A DNA stretch of 64,000 nucleotides, taken from contig CAYRCC010000004.1 in assembly GCA_964422725.1 (NCBI GenBank), forward strand, positions 1-64,000, given 5' to 3'. This document shows positions 35,626-44,540 of this stretch, one piece after another; position 1 is the stretch's first letter, and every line of letters starts with the position of its first letter. A model generated the notes under the pieces. The model was not told the DNA's origin and did no database searches. It was given only the letters and a program-made list of their open reading frames with translations. Origin of the DNA: CAKSNH01 sp964422725 (GTDB lineage: Bacteria; Bacillota; Clostridia; UBA1381). The translations under genes and the position numbers were made by a program.

Positions 35626-36204
35626 TCATTCCGCCGGAAACGACGTATAACGCTGATTTATTCCGCCGACGGACTCGGTATCGGAATTAAGCACGATGTT
35701 TTCCTCAAATACGTTCTTTTCGGAGTTGAACGTATAGCGGATTACGGAAAAGCTCGCGCTTGACGATTTCACGAGAACGATATTGGGAATTTCTTTTCCG
35801 CTTTCGTCGTAGTAATCCATAATTTCAAAGTAGACGTTTCCGAGTTTAACGTTTTCGTCAAACAGGGTAAACGTTTCTATACCGTCGGTAACCTCCAAAA
35901 CCCAGTCCTGACCGTCGTCCCAGATTATATTTCCGTTTTTGTCGGTCTGCGCCGACGTGCATAAGCGGATATTTTCCTCAATCCCGTCAGCATCAATATC
36001 ATATCCGTACGAACCGATTTTTGACCAATTTGCGCCGATTTTGCTCTGTTCGCCGGCAGATATTGCATTTATGTCGGGCGCGGCGGTTGCGGCGGCAACC
36101 GGACTTATTGTAGGTTCGGCGGTTGGGGCAGGTTCTTTTTGGTTTGTGCAAGCCGATATGCACAGCATAGCGCAAAATGCGCTCAGAAAAAATATTTTTT
36201 TCAA
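35626..36204 (-). CDS. Putative lipoprotein of unknown function
   Basis: 192 residues from a TTG start at 36204, chosen because GAAAGGG lies seven bases upstream and it gives a regular lipoprotein signal ending in 'LCISAC'. A Thr/Ala/Pro-rich linker of ~35 residues follows, then a domain with 'GYDIDADGIEENIRL', a pattern seen in FG-GAP/VCBS-like secreted domains. I do not recognise a family with confidence. It sits between yigZ and trxA in a housekeeping operon. Confidence 0.75.
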   Translation of the reverse strand: MKKIFFLSAFCAMLCISACTNQKEPAPTAEPTISPVAAATAAPDINAISAGEQSKIGANWSKIGSYGYDIDADGIEENIRLCTSAQTDKNGNIIWDDGQDWVLEVTDGIETFTLFDENVKLGNVYFEIMDYYDESGKEIPNIVLVKSSSASFSVIRYTFNSEKNVFEENIVLNSDTESVGGINQRYTSFPAE

Positions 36205-36243
36205 AACTATCACCCTTTCAAGTATTTGCATAAACAATAAATA

Positions 36244-36885
36244 TTATTCAAGGTCGACAAAGCTCTGCTCGGTAATACTGCACACCGCGCGCGCATTCGT
36301 CAAATCTGTAACCTTATGTATAAAATCCTGTGTATCGCCGCATTTACAGCAAACGAAAAAAGTAACATCATTATCATACACAGTATCCCTAAGCATATAT
36401 CCCTCAGACGAAACCATATATTGTATTTTCCCCACCAATGTATAGTCAACCTTTACAGCCACAACGTCGCACAGCGTGCGCATAACTATTTTTGCATTTT
36501 CCAGTCCTTGCCTTGCCGCCGTACCGTAAGCGTGTACGAGTCCGCCCGTACCGAGGAGTATTCCGCCGAAATATCTGGTCACTACAACCGCCGCGTCGAC
36601 AATTCCCTCCTTGCGTATCGTATCGAGCACAGGCATACCTGCCGTACCCTGCGGTTCGCCGTCGTCGCTGTAGCGGAATATATTGTTTTTGTCAATAACA
36701 TACGCATAGACGTTGTGCCGCGCGTCACTGTATTTTGACTTTATGCTGTTTACAAACGCAATTGCATCATCTTCGTTGTCCACAGGCATTACGCTTGCTA
36801 TAAACTTCGACTTTTTCTCAACCAACAGCGACTCACCCGAATGTGCCACCGTTTTATAACATAACTTTTCCGAAATATCAATCAC
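36244..36885 (-). CDS. yigZ: YigZ/IMPACT-family protein
   Basis: A 213-residue member of the YigZ (UPF0029/IMPACT) family. It shows 'KKSKFIASVMPV', 'ARHNVYAYVI', the signature 'YSDDGEPQGTAGMPVL' and 'VVVTRYFGGILLGTGGLVHAYG', followed by the C-terminal DUF1949 ferredoxin-like domain. The family is linked to translation or ribosome stress, but its biochemical role is not settled. The start is uncertain: GTG at 36885 abuts the only AAAGG. Confidence 0.92.
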   Translation of the reverse strand: MIDISEKLCYKTVAHSGESLLVEKKSKFIASVMPVDNEDDAIAFVNSIKSKYSDARHNVYAYVIDKNNIFRYSDDGEPQGTAGMPVLDTIRKEGIVDAAVVVTRYFGGILLGTGGLVHAYGTAARQGLENAKIVMRTLCDVVAVKVDYTLVGKIQYMVSSEGYMLRDTVYDNDVTFFVCCKCGDTQDFIHKVTDLTNARAVCSITEQSFVDLE

Positions 36886-36900
36886 CCTTTCCGAAATACA

Positions 36901-38175
36901 TTATATAATGTAGTTTCTCAATCTGTCATATGTTTCAGTGTCTGCAAGGAGCGTTATTTCAATTCCGTTTTCCGCGTAATTCTCCGTTAAAACCTTTTGC
37001 GTGTCGTGAAGCCGGCTCAAAAGCGCGCCCTCGCTGTACGGCAAAAGTACACTGATTTCACTTTTTTTACCGGGCGCAACCTCCGCAATCGCCTCAAGCA
37101 GTCCGTCTATATTTATTCTGCGTTTTGCGGAAATGTGCACATTTGCATTATATGTTTCTATATCCGTATGACGAAAAACCTCACTGTCGAGCTTGTCCGT
37201 TTTGTTAAATACACCTATAACGGGCTTTGCGTCCGCGCCGATATCCGTCAGTACCGACTCCACCACGTGTATCTGCGTATCGCGCTCGGGATTTGAATCG
37301 TCTATAACGTGCAGCAGTATATCCGCAACCGCCGCCTCTTCAAGGGTAGACTTAAACGCCTCAACCAAATGGTGCGGCAGCTTGCGTATAAATCCCACTG
37401 TATCGACAACTAGTATTTTTCGGTTGTCAGAGAGAGTAATTGCTCTTGAGGTCGGGTCAAGAGTTGCGAAAAGCTTATTTTCGGCAAAAACTCCGGCATC
37501 GGTAAGCGTATTGAGCAGTGTGGATTTGCCCGAATTTGTATAGCCTACCAGTGCGGCGGTTATAACGCCGTCTTTTTTGCGGCGTGTACGAATGAGGTCG
37601 CGGTGTTTTTTAAGCTCGCGTATTTCCTCCTCAAGCGCGGAAATCCTGTGGCGTATATGCCGGCGGTCGGTTTCGAGCTTTGTTTCACCCGGTCCGCGCG
37701 TGCCTATTCCGGCACCGGTCCGCGACATCTGTGTACCCAGTCCGCGCAATCTCGGCAGACGGTATTTAAGCTGTGCCAGCTCTACCTGTAATTTTCCCTC
37801 GCCGCTTTTTGCACGCATTGCGAAAATATCGAGTATAAGCAGTGAACGGTCAAGCACGCGCACCTGCAAAAATTCGGCTATATTTCTCAGCTGTACCGGT
37901 GACAGCTCATCGTCGAAAATAACCATATCCGCCTCTGTCTGCTCAATCGCCATTTTAAGCTCCGACAACTTCCCCTCGCCCATATAAATCGCCGGATCAA
38001 TATCCGTTTTATTCTGCACAACGTGCATAACAACCTCACCGCCGGCGGTTTTGGCAAGTTCTTCAAGCTCGTGCATAGATTCGTCGGTAGTATCCTTCAG
38101 TCTGTCGAGCTTGCCCGTATGTACTCCGGCAAGTATAACACGTTCTTTCTTTTGTTCGTTGGATTTAGTTTCCAT
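36901..38175 (-). CDS. hflX: Ribosome-associated GTPase HflX
   Basis: 424 residues. The N-terminal HflX domain includes 'VFDDELSPVQLRNIAEFL' and 'GPGETKLETDRRHI', and is followed by a GTPase domain with G1 'GYTNSGKST', G3 'DTVGFI' and G4 'NKTD'. HflX binds and splits stalled 70S ribosomes under stress. Start at 38175 (AGAGG six bases upstream) rather than 38211. First gene of the hflX-yigZ-lipoprotein-trxA-queG unit and divergent from secA. Confidence 0.96.
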   Translation of the reverse strand: METKSNEQKKERVILAGVHTGKLDRLKDTTDESMHELEELAKTAGGEVVMHVVQNKTDIDPAIYMGEGKLSELKMAIEQTEADMVIFDDELSPVQLRNIAEFLQVRVLDRSLLILDIFAMRAKSGEGKLQVELAQLKYRLPRLRGLGTQMSRTGAGIGTRGPGETKLETDRRHIRHRISALEEEIRELKKHRDLIRTRRKKDGVITAALVGYTNSGKSTLLNTLTDAGVFAENKLFATLDPTSRAITLSDNRKILVVDTVGFIRKLPHHLVEAFKSTLEEAAVADILLHVIDDSNPERDTQIHVVESVLTDIGADAKPVIGVFNKTDKLDSEVFRHTDIETYNANVHISAKRRINIDGLLEAIAEVAPGKKSEISVLLPYSEGALLSRLHDTQKVLTENYAENGIEITLLADTETYDRLRNYII

Positions 38176-38238
38176 AAAATACCTCTGATATCGTCGTTGA
38201 TTTAATAACATTATTAACTATTTTAACACAAAACAAAC

Positions 38239-38252
38239 ATTATGTACATAAT
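38239..38252. promoter_or_regulatory. Perfect palindrome between hflX and secA
   Basis: ATTATGTACATAAT is self-complementary over 14 bases in the AT-rich divergent region. It could be an operator; nothing else supports this. Confidence 0.3.
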
Positions 38253-38308
38253 TAATGTTGAAAATTTTAAAAAATATTAAAAAAGTAGTAGTAAAATCAA
38301 ATTTAATA

Positions 38309-38317
38309 TGTTATAAT
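38309..38317 (+). promoter_or_regulatory. Extended -10 element upstream of secA
   Basis: TG-T-TATAAT with no good -35 box at 17 bases. Predicted leader about 70 bases. Confidence 0.5.
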
Positions 38318-38396
38318 ACATAATGGGTTTTTGTTTGTCGCAAAAAATTATTATGTAAAAAGTATTTTTAAATATATCTATGAGGTGAACGTTATA

Positions 38397-41120
38397 ATGA
38401 AACTTTTTGACAAAATTTTCGGAACATACTCCGATAGGGAACTCAAGCGTATCAAGCCTATTGCCGATGCGGTAATGGAGTATGACGAGGATATGCAAAA
38501 GCTGTCCGATTCACAGCTGCGCGCAAAAACGGACGAGTTTAAAAAACGTATTTCCGACGGTGAAAGTCTGGACAGTATTTTGCCGGAGGCATATGCGGTT
38601 GTACGTGAGGCATCGTGGCGTGTACTCGGAATGAAACATTTTTATGTACAGGTTATCGGCGGTATCATTCTTCACCAGGGAAGAATCGCGGAAATGAAAA
38701 CAGGTGAGGGTAAAACTCTTATGTCCACTCTTCCGGCGTATCTGAACGCACTGACGGGTAAGGGTGTACATATCGTTACCGTTAACGATTACCTTGCAAA
38801 GCGTGACAGTGAATGGATGGGAAAGGTATACAGATTTTTGGGGCTTACCGTCGGTCTTATCATTCACGACCTCGACCAGGAGCAAAGAAGAGCCGCATAC
38901 AACTCCGACATTACCTACGGAACAAACAACGAGCTTGGTTTTGACTATCTGCGTGACAATATGGTCATTTACAAGGAACAAATGGTACAGCGCGGACACA
39001 ATTATGCCATCGTCGACGAGATTGACTCCATTTTGATAGACGAAGCAAGAACTCCGCTTATCATTTCGGGTATGGGCAAAGAGTCGAGCGAGCTTTATAA
39101 AATAGCGGATATGTTCGTAAAACGTCTTACAAAATTGGTTGTCACCGAGCATGATGACAAGCAAAACGATGAAGATATGGACATTGATGCGGACTATATT
39201 GTCGATGAAAAAGCCAATACGGCGGCTCTCACCGACAAAGGTATCAAAAAAGCCGAACAGGGATTCGGAATAGAGAATCTTTCCGATCCGGCAAATATGA
39301 CACTTCAGCACCACATAAATCAGGCACTGCGTGCCAACGGCTGTATGCACCGCGACCAACAATACGTTGTAAAAGACGGTGAGGTTATGATTGTCGATGA
39401 ATTTACGGGACGTATTATGCCGGGCAGACGCTACAGCGACGGTCTGCATCAGGCTATCGAAGCAAAAGAGGGCGTTAAAATCGAAAACGAAAGCAAGACT
39501 CTCGCAACGATTACTTTCCAGAATTTCTTCAGATTGTACGGCAAGCTCTCCGGCATGACCGGTACCGCGCTTACCGAGGAAGAAGAATTTCAGCATATTT
39601 ACAAGCTTGACGTGGTTGTTGTACCTACGAATAAGCCTATAGCACGTGTAGACGAGCACGACGTTGTTTACAAAACCGAAAACGGAAAATTCAACGCCGT
39701 TATCGAGCAAATCAAAGAATGTCATGCAAAGGGACAGCCTGTGCTTGTCGGCACTGTTAATATCGACAAATCCGAAAAACTGTCCGCAATGCTCAAACGT
39801 CAGGGTATCAAGCACGAGGTGCTCAACGCAAAGTTCCACGAAAAAGAGGCGGAAATAGTAGCACAGGCCGGCAAAAAAGGCGCTGTTACGATTGCAACGA
39901 ATATGGCAGGCCGCGGTACGGATATTGCGCTTGGCGGCAATGCCGAATATATGGCAAAGCACGAACTTGTAAAAATGGGGATGGACGATGAGCTTATCAA
40001 TGAGGCTATGGGTTTTGCGGAAACGGACGATGCGCAAATCCTTGAGGCAAGAGCTAAATATCAGGAGCTGTATAATAAGTTTAAGGAACTGATTAAGCCG
40101 GAGCAGGAGGAGGTTATCGCGGCAGGCGGTCTGTATATTGTTGGTACCGAACGGCACGAATCCCGCCGTATCGACAACCAGCTCAGAGGTCGTTCCGGAC
40201 GTCAGGGTGACCCGGGTGCATCAAAGTTCTTCCTATCGCTCGAAGATGACCTTATGCGTATATTCGGTTCGGATAAAGTCAAAAATATGGTAGAAATGCT
40301 CGGACTTGAAGAGGACCAGCCGATTGAGGCAAAAATGCTGACAAAGGCAATCGAAAACGCTCAGCGTAACCTTGAAAGCCGAAACTTTGACTCACGTAAG
40401 CACGTACTCCAGTACGACGAGGTTATGAACGAACAGCGTAAGATTATTTACAAACAGCGTCAGATGGTACTTGACGGCGAGGATATCAAGTCAACAATTC
40501 TCTCTATGATAGACAGCAGTGTTGACAGTATACTTGATGACTATATAGGCATTTCCGACATTCCGGAAAATTGGAACATTCAGGCTATAAAAGATTTTGC
40601 AAACACCACTCTTGCGGCGCGCGACGAATTTGATATAACCGACGAAGAAATGGAAACAATCAAAAAAGATGATATACGCAGCAGACTCATCGAAATCGGT
40701 AAAAAGCGTCACGCGGAACAGGAAGAAATATTCGGCAGTCAAATGCGTGAGCTTGAGCGCGTAATTATGCTCCAAGTCGTTGACACCAAATGGATGGATC
40801 ACATTGACGAAATGGAACACGTTAAGCACGAAATCGGACTTCGTGCATATGCACAGCACGACCCTGTTGTTGAATACAGAAACGCCGGCAGTGATTTGTA
40901 CGAGGAAATGCTCAACATAATCAGAAAAGAAACCGTTCGCTATGTGCTTAATGCACGCCCTACTCAAAGAATAGAACGCGAACAAGTTGCAAAGCCTTTG
41001 GATACCGGCAGTGACGGTTCACTTGCAAAACAGCCTAAAAAGGCAAACGACAAAGTGGGCAGAAATGATCTTTGTCCTTGCGGAAGCGGCAAAAAATATA
41101 AGCAGTGTTGCGGCAAATAA
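38397..41120 (+). CDS. secA: Protein translocase ATPase SecA
   Basis: 907 residues, the motor that pushes preproteins through SecYEG. Features include 'MKTGEGKTLMSTLPAYL' (Walker A), 'VDEIDSILIDEARTPLIIS' (DEAD-like), helicase motifs 'GMTGTALTEEEEF' and 'TNMAGRGTDI', 'GRSGRQGDPG', and a C-terminal zinc-binding SEC-C tail 'CPCGSGKKYKQCC'. The true start is ATG 38397 (MKLFDKIFG) with GAGG upstream; the open frame extends 22 codons further without homology. The small membrane protein and prfB follow at short distance, forming a likely operon. Confidence 0.98.
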   Translation: MKLFDKIFGTYSDRELKRIKPIADAVMEYDEDMQKLSDSQLRAKTDEFKKRISDGESLDSILPEAYAVVREASWRVLGMKHFYVQVIGGIILHQGRIAEMKTGEGKTLMSTLPAYLNALTGKGVHIVTVNDYLAKRDSEWMGKVYRFLGLTVGLIIHDLDQEQRRAAYNSDITYGTNNELGFDYLRDNMVIYKEQMVQRGHNYAIVDEIDSILIDEARTPLIISGMGKESSELYKIADMFVKRLTKLVVTEHDDKQNDEDMDIDADYIVDEKANTAALTDKGIKKAEQGFGIENLSDPANMTLQHHINQALRANGCMHRDQQYVVKDGEVMIVDEFTGRIMPGRRYSDGLHQAIEAKEGVKIENESKTLATITFQNFFRLYGKLSGMTGTALTEEEEFQHIYKLDVVVVPTNKPIARVDEHDVVYKTENGKFNAVIEQIKECHAKGQPVLVGTVNIDKSEKLSAMLKRQGIKHEVLNAKFHEKEAEIVAQAGKKGAVTIATNMAGRGTDIALGGNAEYMAKHELVKMGMDDELINEAMGFAETDDAQILEARAKYQELYNKFKELIKPEQEEVIAAGGLYIVGTERHESRRIDNQLRGRSGRQGDPGASKFFLSLEDDLMRIFGSDKVKNMVEMLGLEEDQPIEAKMLTKAIENAQRNLESRNFDSRKHVLQYDEVMNEQRKIIYKQRQMVLDGEDIKSTILSMIDSSVDSILDDYIGISDIPENWNIQAIKDFANTTLAARDEFDITDEEMETIKKDDIRSRLIEIGKKRHAEQEEIFGSQMRELERVIMLQVVDTKWMDHIDEMEHVKHEIGLRAYAQHDPVVEYRNAGSDLYEEMLNIIRKETVRYVLNARPTQRIEREQVAKPLDTGSDGSLAKQPKKANDKVGRNDLCPCGSGKKYKQCCGK

Positions 41121-41158
41121 TCAGCAATATTTGCCGAATTGATAGGAGATATGTATAA

Positions 41159-41413
41159 ATGAAAGTTTACAGAAACATAGCTGTTGCAGTGATTATTGTT
41201 TTTGTATCTGCTTTAGTCGGATTATTGCTTAATCCCGATATGGCACCTGATTTTCTGCATTATAAGCTTGAACCTAACGAAGGTAATACTGTGGGTACGG
41301 TTTATGCTATTGCGGTTTTTGCGGCAGCAATGACCGCAATAGCGGTGTGGAATTTGAAAAACATTATAAATAAAATAATTCAATTTAAAAATAATAAAAA
41401 GGACGTGAAATAA
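41159..41413 (+). CDS. Small two-helix membrane protein
   Basis: 84 residues with two hydrophobic helices (about residues 6-25 and 47-66) and a basic C-terminal tail. AGGAG lies eight bases before the ATG, and the prfB GTG follows its stop at once, so it is transcribed and coupled with prfB. I do not recognise a family. Its place between secA and prfB may be incidental. Confidence 0.7.
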   Translation: MKVYRNIAVAVIIVFVSALVGLLLNPDMAPDFLHYKLEPNEGNTVGTVYAIAVFAAAMTAIAVWNLKNIINKIIQFKNNKKDVK

Positions 41414-42536
41414 GTGCTAGAGTATGATGAATACAGAATCAAGCTTAATGGGCTTGAAAACAGCATAAACGAATTGAGGGATTCACTTTGACATCGCATC
41501 AACGATGACAGAGGTGGAAAAACTGGAGGCGCAAGCCGCCGAAGCGGGTTTTTGGGACGATATAGAAAACTCTCAGAAAGTTCTGCAAAAAACCAAACAA
41601 CTGAAAGACAAAATCGAAAGATACAACAGGCTCAAAAGTGACTGGGAGGATACCCTGGTACTCATTGACCTTGCAAATGAGGAAAACGACGAAAGTATGC
41701 TTGACGAAGTTACGGCGGCGGTTAATAACGTTTGTGACGAGCTTGACAAGATGATGCTTGAAACACTTTTAAGCGGTAATTACGATAAAAACAACGCAAT
41801 TATGACGTTTCACGCCGGCGCTGGCGGCACTGAGGCACAGGACTGGTGTGAAATGCTTATCCGTATGTATCAGATGTGGGCGCAGAAAAACGGCTACACA
41901 ATGAACACTCTTGATTACCTTGAGGGTGATGATGCCGGCGTTAAGAGTGCGACATATGAAATTATCGGACTCAACGCATACGGCTATTTGAAATCAGAAA
42001 AAGGAGTACACCGTTTGGTGCGTATTTCGCCTTTCGATTCGTCGGGCAGACGGCATACATCGTTTGCCTCTATCGAGGTTATGCCGGAAATCGACGATGA
42101 TATTGAAATAAATATCCGTCAGGAGGACTTGCGTGTCGATACATACCACGCAAGCGGTGCGGGCGTTCAGCACGTAAACAAAACGTCGTCGGCCGTGCGT
42201 ATTACGCATATTCCGACGGGTGTGGTTGTTGCGTGTCAGACACAGCGCAGTCAACACCAAAACCGCGACTATGCAATGAAAATGCTTACCGCGAAATTGG
42301 TTGAAATTGCCGAACAGCAGCAACAGGAAAAAATCGAAGATATCAAGGGTGTGCAAAAGGAAATCGCGTGGGGAAGTCAAATACGTTCATACGTATTCCA
42401 CCCTTACAATCTCGTAAAAGACCATAGAACAAACTTTGAAATGGGTAATATCGGTGCTGTTATGGACGGTGACATAAACGGATTCATAAACGCTTACCTC
42501 AAAGCCGCAAGTCTTGGACAATTGGAGCTTAAATAA
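41414..42536 (+). CDS. prfB: Peptide chain release factor 2 (programmed +1 frameshift)
   Basis: Releases finished chains at UGA/UAA codons. Translation starts at GTG 41414, reads 25 codons to 'RDSL', meets an in-frame TGA at 41489-41491, and must shift +1 on CTT-TGA-C to continue with 'DIASTM...' to 42536, giving 373 residues. GAGGG just upstream serves as the internal Shine-Dalgarno sequence known to stimulate this shift. The GGQ-type loop reads 'HAGAGGTEAQDW', and the tripeptide anticodon region contains SPF ('RISPFDSSGRRHTSFAS'). The shift is the known RF2 autoregulation: low RF2 lets the ribosome pause at TGA and shift. Confidence 0.97.
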
Positions 42537-42578
42537 GGTTTTTGAGGTGTCGGTTTTAACCGTTCCGAATGTAATAAT

Positions 42579-42612
42579 TAATGAGGTGTTGCGGTAAGCA
42601 ACACCTCATTTT
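42579..42612 (+). terminator. prfB terminator, copy 1
   Basis: Stem AATGAGGTGTTGC (42580-42592) with its perfect complement at 42598-42610, loop GGTAA, then TT. The same 34 bases recur at 42832-42865. Confidence 0.85.
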
Positions 42613-42831
42613 AAAGTGTAGACTTATTAGTTTTGCTTAAAATTTTTGAAGAGGTTTCGCTGTCTGCGGACAGCGACAAACTTTTTAAAAAGTTTGAACA
42701 AAACTTAAACGCTTAGGAGTTTCGTCGTCTGCGGACGACGATTTAAGGCTCCGCCTTAAAAATCCGCAAGCCTTTGAAAAGGCTTGACCTAAACTTTAAT
42801 ACAAAACACATTGTGTTTTGTCTACAGTCTG
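42613..42831. mobile_element. Hairpin-array intergenic repeat element
   Basis: 219 bases lying between two identical 34-bp terminator copies, with no coding capacity. It is a string of perfect inverted repeats: CGCTGTC/GACAGCG (42659-42676), AAACTTTTT/AAAAAGTTT (42679-42696), CGTCGTC/GACGACG (42723-42740), TTAAGGC/GCCTTAA (42743-42759), AAGCCTT/AAGGCTT (42769-42786) and ACAAAACACA/TGTGTTTTGT (42802-42822). Its last 52 bases recur at 1-52. It resembles a MITE or REP-like element mobilised by enzymes encoded elsewhere; no transposase is in the window. Confidence 0.6.
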
Positions 42832-42865
42832 TAATGAGGTGTTGCGGTAAGCAACACCTCATTTT
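42832..42865 (+). terminator. prfB terminator, copy 2
   Basis: Identical to 42579-42612 over 34 bases, again directly next to the element, and followed by a longer T-run (ATTTTTG). Confidence 0.85.
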
Positions 42866-42880
42866 TGATTTTACCGCAAA

Positions 42881-42918
42881 CAAAAAACTTCGGATTCTGC
42901 CAAAGCAAAATCCGAAGT
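42881..42918 (-). terminator. Terminator of the flavodoxin gene
   Basis: ACTTCGGATT (42887-42896) pairs with AATCCGAAGT (42909-42918); on the minus strand TTTTTTG follows. It ends the iron-locus transcript. Confidence 0.9.
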
Positions 42919-42932
42919 CCTCTTTTATTTCC

Positions 42933-43352
42933 TTATGCCGACACCAAACGTCTTCCAAGCTCTTCACACTGCGCCAAAACATCGCTGTCGGGTTCACCGC
43001 AGGCAATAAGTCCGTCGGCGTTCAGCAGTATTGCGCCTGCCTTTTCGGTGCGTTCAACCCAGTTTCGCATCCACTCGCCGTCACCCCAGCCGTAAGAGCC
43101 GAACAATGCCACTCTTTTTCCCGAAATACTCTGTTCCAGCTGTGTAAAGAACGGCTCAAAGTCCTCCTCCTCAAGCACCTCAGACCCCATCGCCGGACAA
43201 CCGAGCGCAATGCTGTCATAAGCCGCAACGTCTGCCGCGGACGTTTGGGTTACTTCAAATAAGTCAGCACCGCCGGCACCCTTTAAAATTTCTTTTGCCA
43301 TCATCTCGGTATTTCCCGTTCCGCTCCAATATACAATTGCTGTTTTACTCAT
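42933..43352 (-). CDS. Flavodoxin
   Basis: A 139-residue FMN-binding electron carrier with the phosphate loop 'VYWSGTGNTEMMA' and the isoalloxazine-contact region 'LFGSYGWGDGEWM'. Flavodoxins replace ferredoxin when iron is scarce, which fits its place at the end of the feo region. AGGAGG precedes the ATG, and a separate terminator follows. The 109-base gap to the DUF3793 gene could hold a promoter, but I see no strong one. Confidence 0.95.
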   Translation of the reverse strand: MSKTAIVYWSGTGNTEMMAKEILKGAGGADLFEVTQTSAADVAAYDSIALGCPAMGSEVLEEEDFEPFFTQLEQSISGKRVALFGSYGWGDGEWMRNWVERTEKAGAILLNADGLIACGEPDSDVLAQCEELGRRLVSA

Positions 43353-43461
43353 TAAAAAAACCTCCTGAATAATTTATAATTATATCCGAGCTTCAAACAA
43401 ATCTCTTTCGATTTTATCCAAAGCCACAGCTTACGCAAAACAATCTTCTCACACGCTCACC

Positions 43462-44019
43462 TCAGCACGCCGCAACCAAATCGCAAAGCTGTACTCCCTG
43501 ATTTACAAGCTGCATAAGCCGACTGCGGCAACGGTCATATTTTGAAAACAACTCCTTTGTGCTTTCAACATTGTCATACACTTTCCAATATCCCGTGTAC
43601 ATACAGCCGACATTTTTATGATTTATGAAACCATAAACATCACACATAGGATACCCCAAAAACACTCCTACTTCATGCGGAAATTCGGCGTTTTCACCGA
43701 TTCGGCTACGCAAAAATTCTATGCTTTCGCTCAGTTTGCCGCTATTGGGATATCCGTACTTATGTAAAAATTTCACTGTTTCCGGCTTGTTAATGCATTT
43801 GTGCAAATTTTCTCTACGGTAAACCATCACAAGCGCACTTTTCTCACACTCGCACAGAATCTCAAAAAATATATCACAGCCGTTAAGCTCTCTGTTCATA
43901 TTTGCAAGCTGTGCGTGCAAATTCGGATACTGCACCTTTGAAAGCGAAAGCATATTCGCCGGCTTGAGTCCGGCAAGTGTCGGTCCGCAATGCATCACTA
44001 TCTTCGTTTCTATACTCAT
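43462..44019 (-). CDS. DUF3793 family protein
   Basis: 185 residues matching DUF3793: an early 'HCGPTLAGLKPANMLSL' and later 'FPHEVGVFLGYPMCDVYGFI' with conserved Cys and His. The function is unknown. The family often sits next to flavodoxin and iron-transport genes in Clostridia, as here. A GTTAG-N6-CTAAC inverted repeat lies 19-36 bases before the start codon. Confidence 0.85.
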   Translation of the reverse strand: MSIETKIVMHCGPTLAGLKPANMLSLSKVQYPNLHAQLANMNRELNGCDIFFEILCECEKSALVMVYRRENLHKCINKPETVKFLHKYGYPNSGKLSESIEFLRSRIGENAEFPHEVGVFLGYPMCDVYGFINHKNVGCMYTGYWKVYDNVESTKELFSKYDRCRSRLMQLVNQGVQLCDLVAAC

Positions 44020-44037
44020 ACAAGCCTCTCCCTTTCC

Positions 44038-44055
44038 GGTTAGTTTTAACTAACC
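44038..44055. promoter_or_regulatory. GTTAG-type inverted repeat before DUF3793
   Basis: GGTTAGTTTTAACTAACC: half-sites GGTTAG and CTAACC six bases apart. The same arrangement occurs before feoB and at the feo promoter. It could be a DtxR-type operator or, in RNA, a stem-loop next to the ribosome site. Confidence 0.6.
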
Positions 44056-44069
44056 ACTTCCCAAAAAAA

Positions 44070-44360
44070 TTATTTCACCCCAGTGAAATATTCTTCCAGA
44101 ATATTTGTCAACGCATACGCGCTCGACGAATGACTCCTCGCAAGATACGCACCCGTTTTTTCAGCCTGAACCGCCGCTACATTAACCATCTTATGCGCAA
44201 CCGTACTCGTAAACAGCACTATTATATTCGGTGTTCCTATCTTACTTTTAAAATCGCTCGGACAATGTGTAAACACCTTGCACTTACAACCATATTTTTT
44301 GCAGATTTCTTTATACTGGCAGTGCATTCTGTCATGACCGCCAACTATTACTATACTCAT
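44070..44360 (-). CDS. DUF2325 domain protein
   Basis: A 96-residue protein of the DUF2325 group: 'IVGGHDRMHCQYKEICKKYG', then 'IIVLFTSTVAHKMVNVA' and 'RSHSSSAYAL'. The family is small, cytosolic, and of unknown function, and is seen with metal-uptake genes. AAGGA lies nine bases before the ATG. It follows the 40-residue membrane peptide in the feo operon. Confidence 0.85.
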   Translation of the reverse strand: MSIVIVGGHDRMHCQYKEICKKYGCKCKVFTHCPSDFKSKIGTPNIIVLFTSTVAHKMVNVAAVQAEKTGAYLARSHSSSAYALTNILEEYFTGVK

Positions 44361-44392
44361 ACATACAAATCCTTTCGGGATTACCGCGGACT

Positions 44393-44515
44393 TTACCGTT
44401 TACACGATAAAGTCCGCCTAATCGCAGCTTTTACATATGTTATCGAGATTATAACCGCAAGACACAGTATCCACATTGCCGCGCCGTCATACAACAGCGG
44501 CAACATTTTTGCCAT
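44393..44515 (-). CDS. 40-residue membrane peptide in the feo operon
   Basis: A short gene encoding a peptide with one hydrophobic helix (about residues 12-28, 'AAMWILCLAVIISITYV') and a basic tail ending 'RRTLSCKR'. AGAGG lies eight bases before the ATG, and the start is 25 bases after the stop of the Cys-rich FeoB partner. No family is recognised. The clear ribosome site and operon position argue that it is translated. Confidence 0.6.
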   Translation of the reverse strand: MAKMLPLLYDGAAMWILCLAVIISITYVKAAIRRTLSCKR

Positions 44516-44540
44516 TTCTTACACCTCTCTCAGCATAAAC

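Larger units (their letters stand above)
42537..42932. other. Intergenic region prfB-flavodoxin with repeat element
   Basis: 396 bases with no gene. It contains, in order, the prfB terminator, a 219-bp hairpin-array element, a second copy of the same terminator, and the flavodoxin terminator. All are listed separately. Confidence 0.85.

Noticed and set aside
38511..40157. 548-codon open frame on the minus strand
   Set aside because: It is fully antisense to secA, whose motifs are intact; the frame is a product of secA codon bias.
42743..43006. 87-codon minus-strand frame through the repeat element
   Set aside because: It crosses two terminators and the flavodoxin end in another frame; not a gene.
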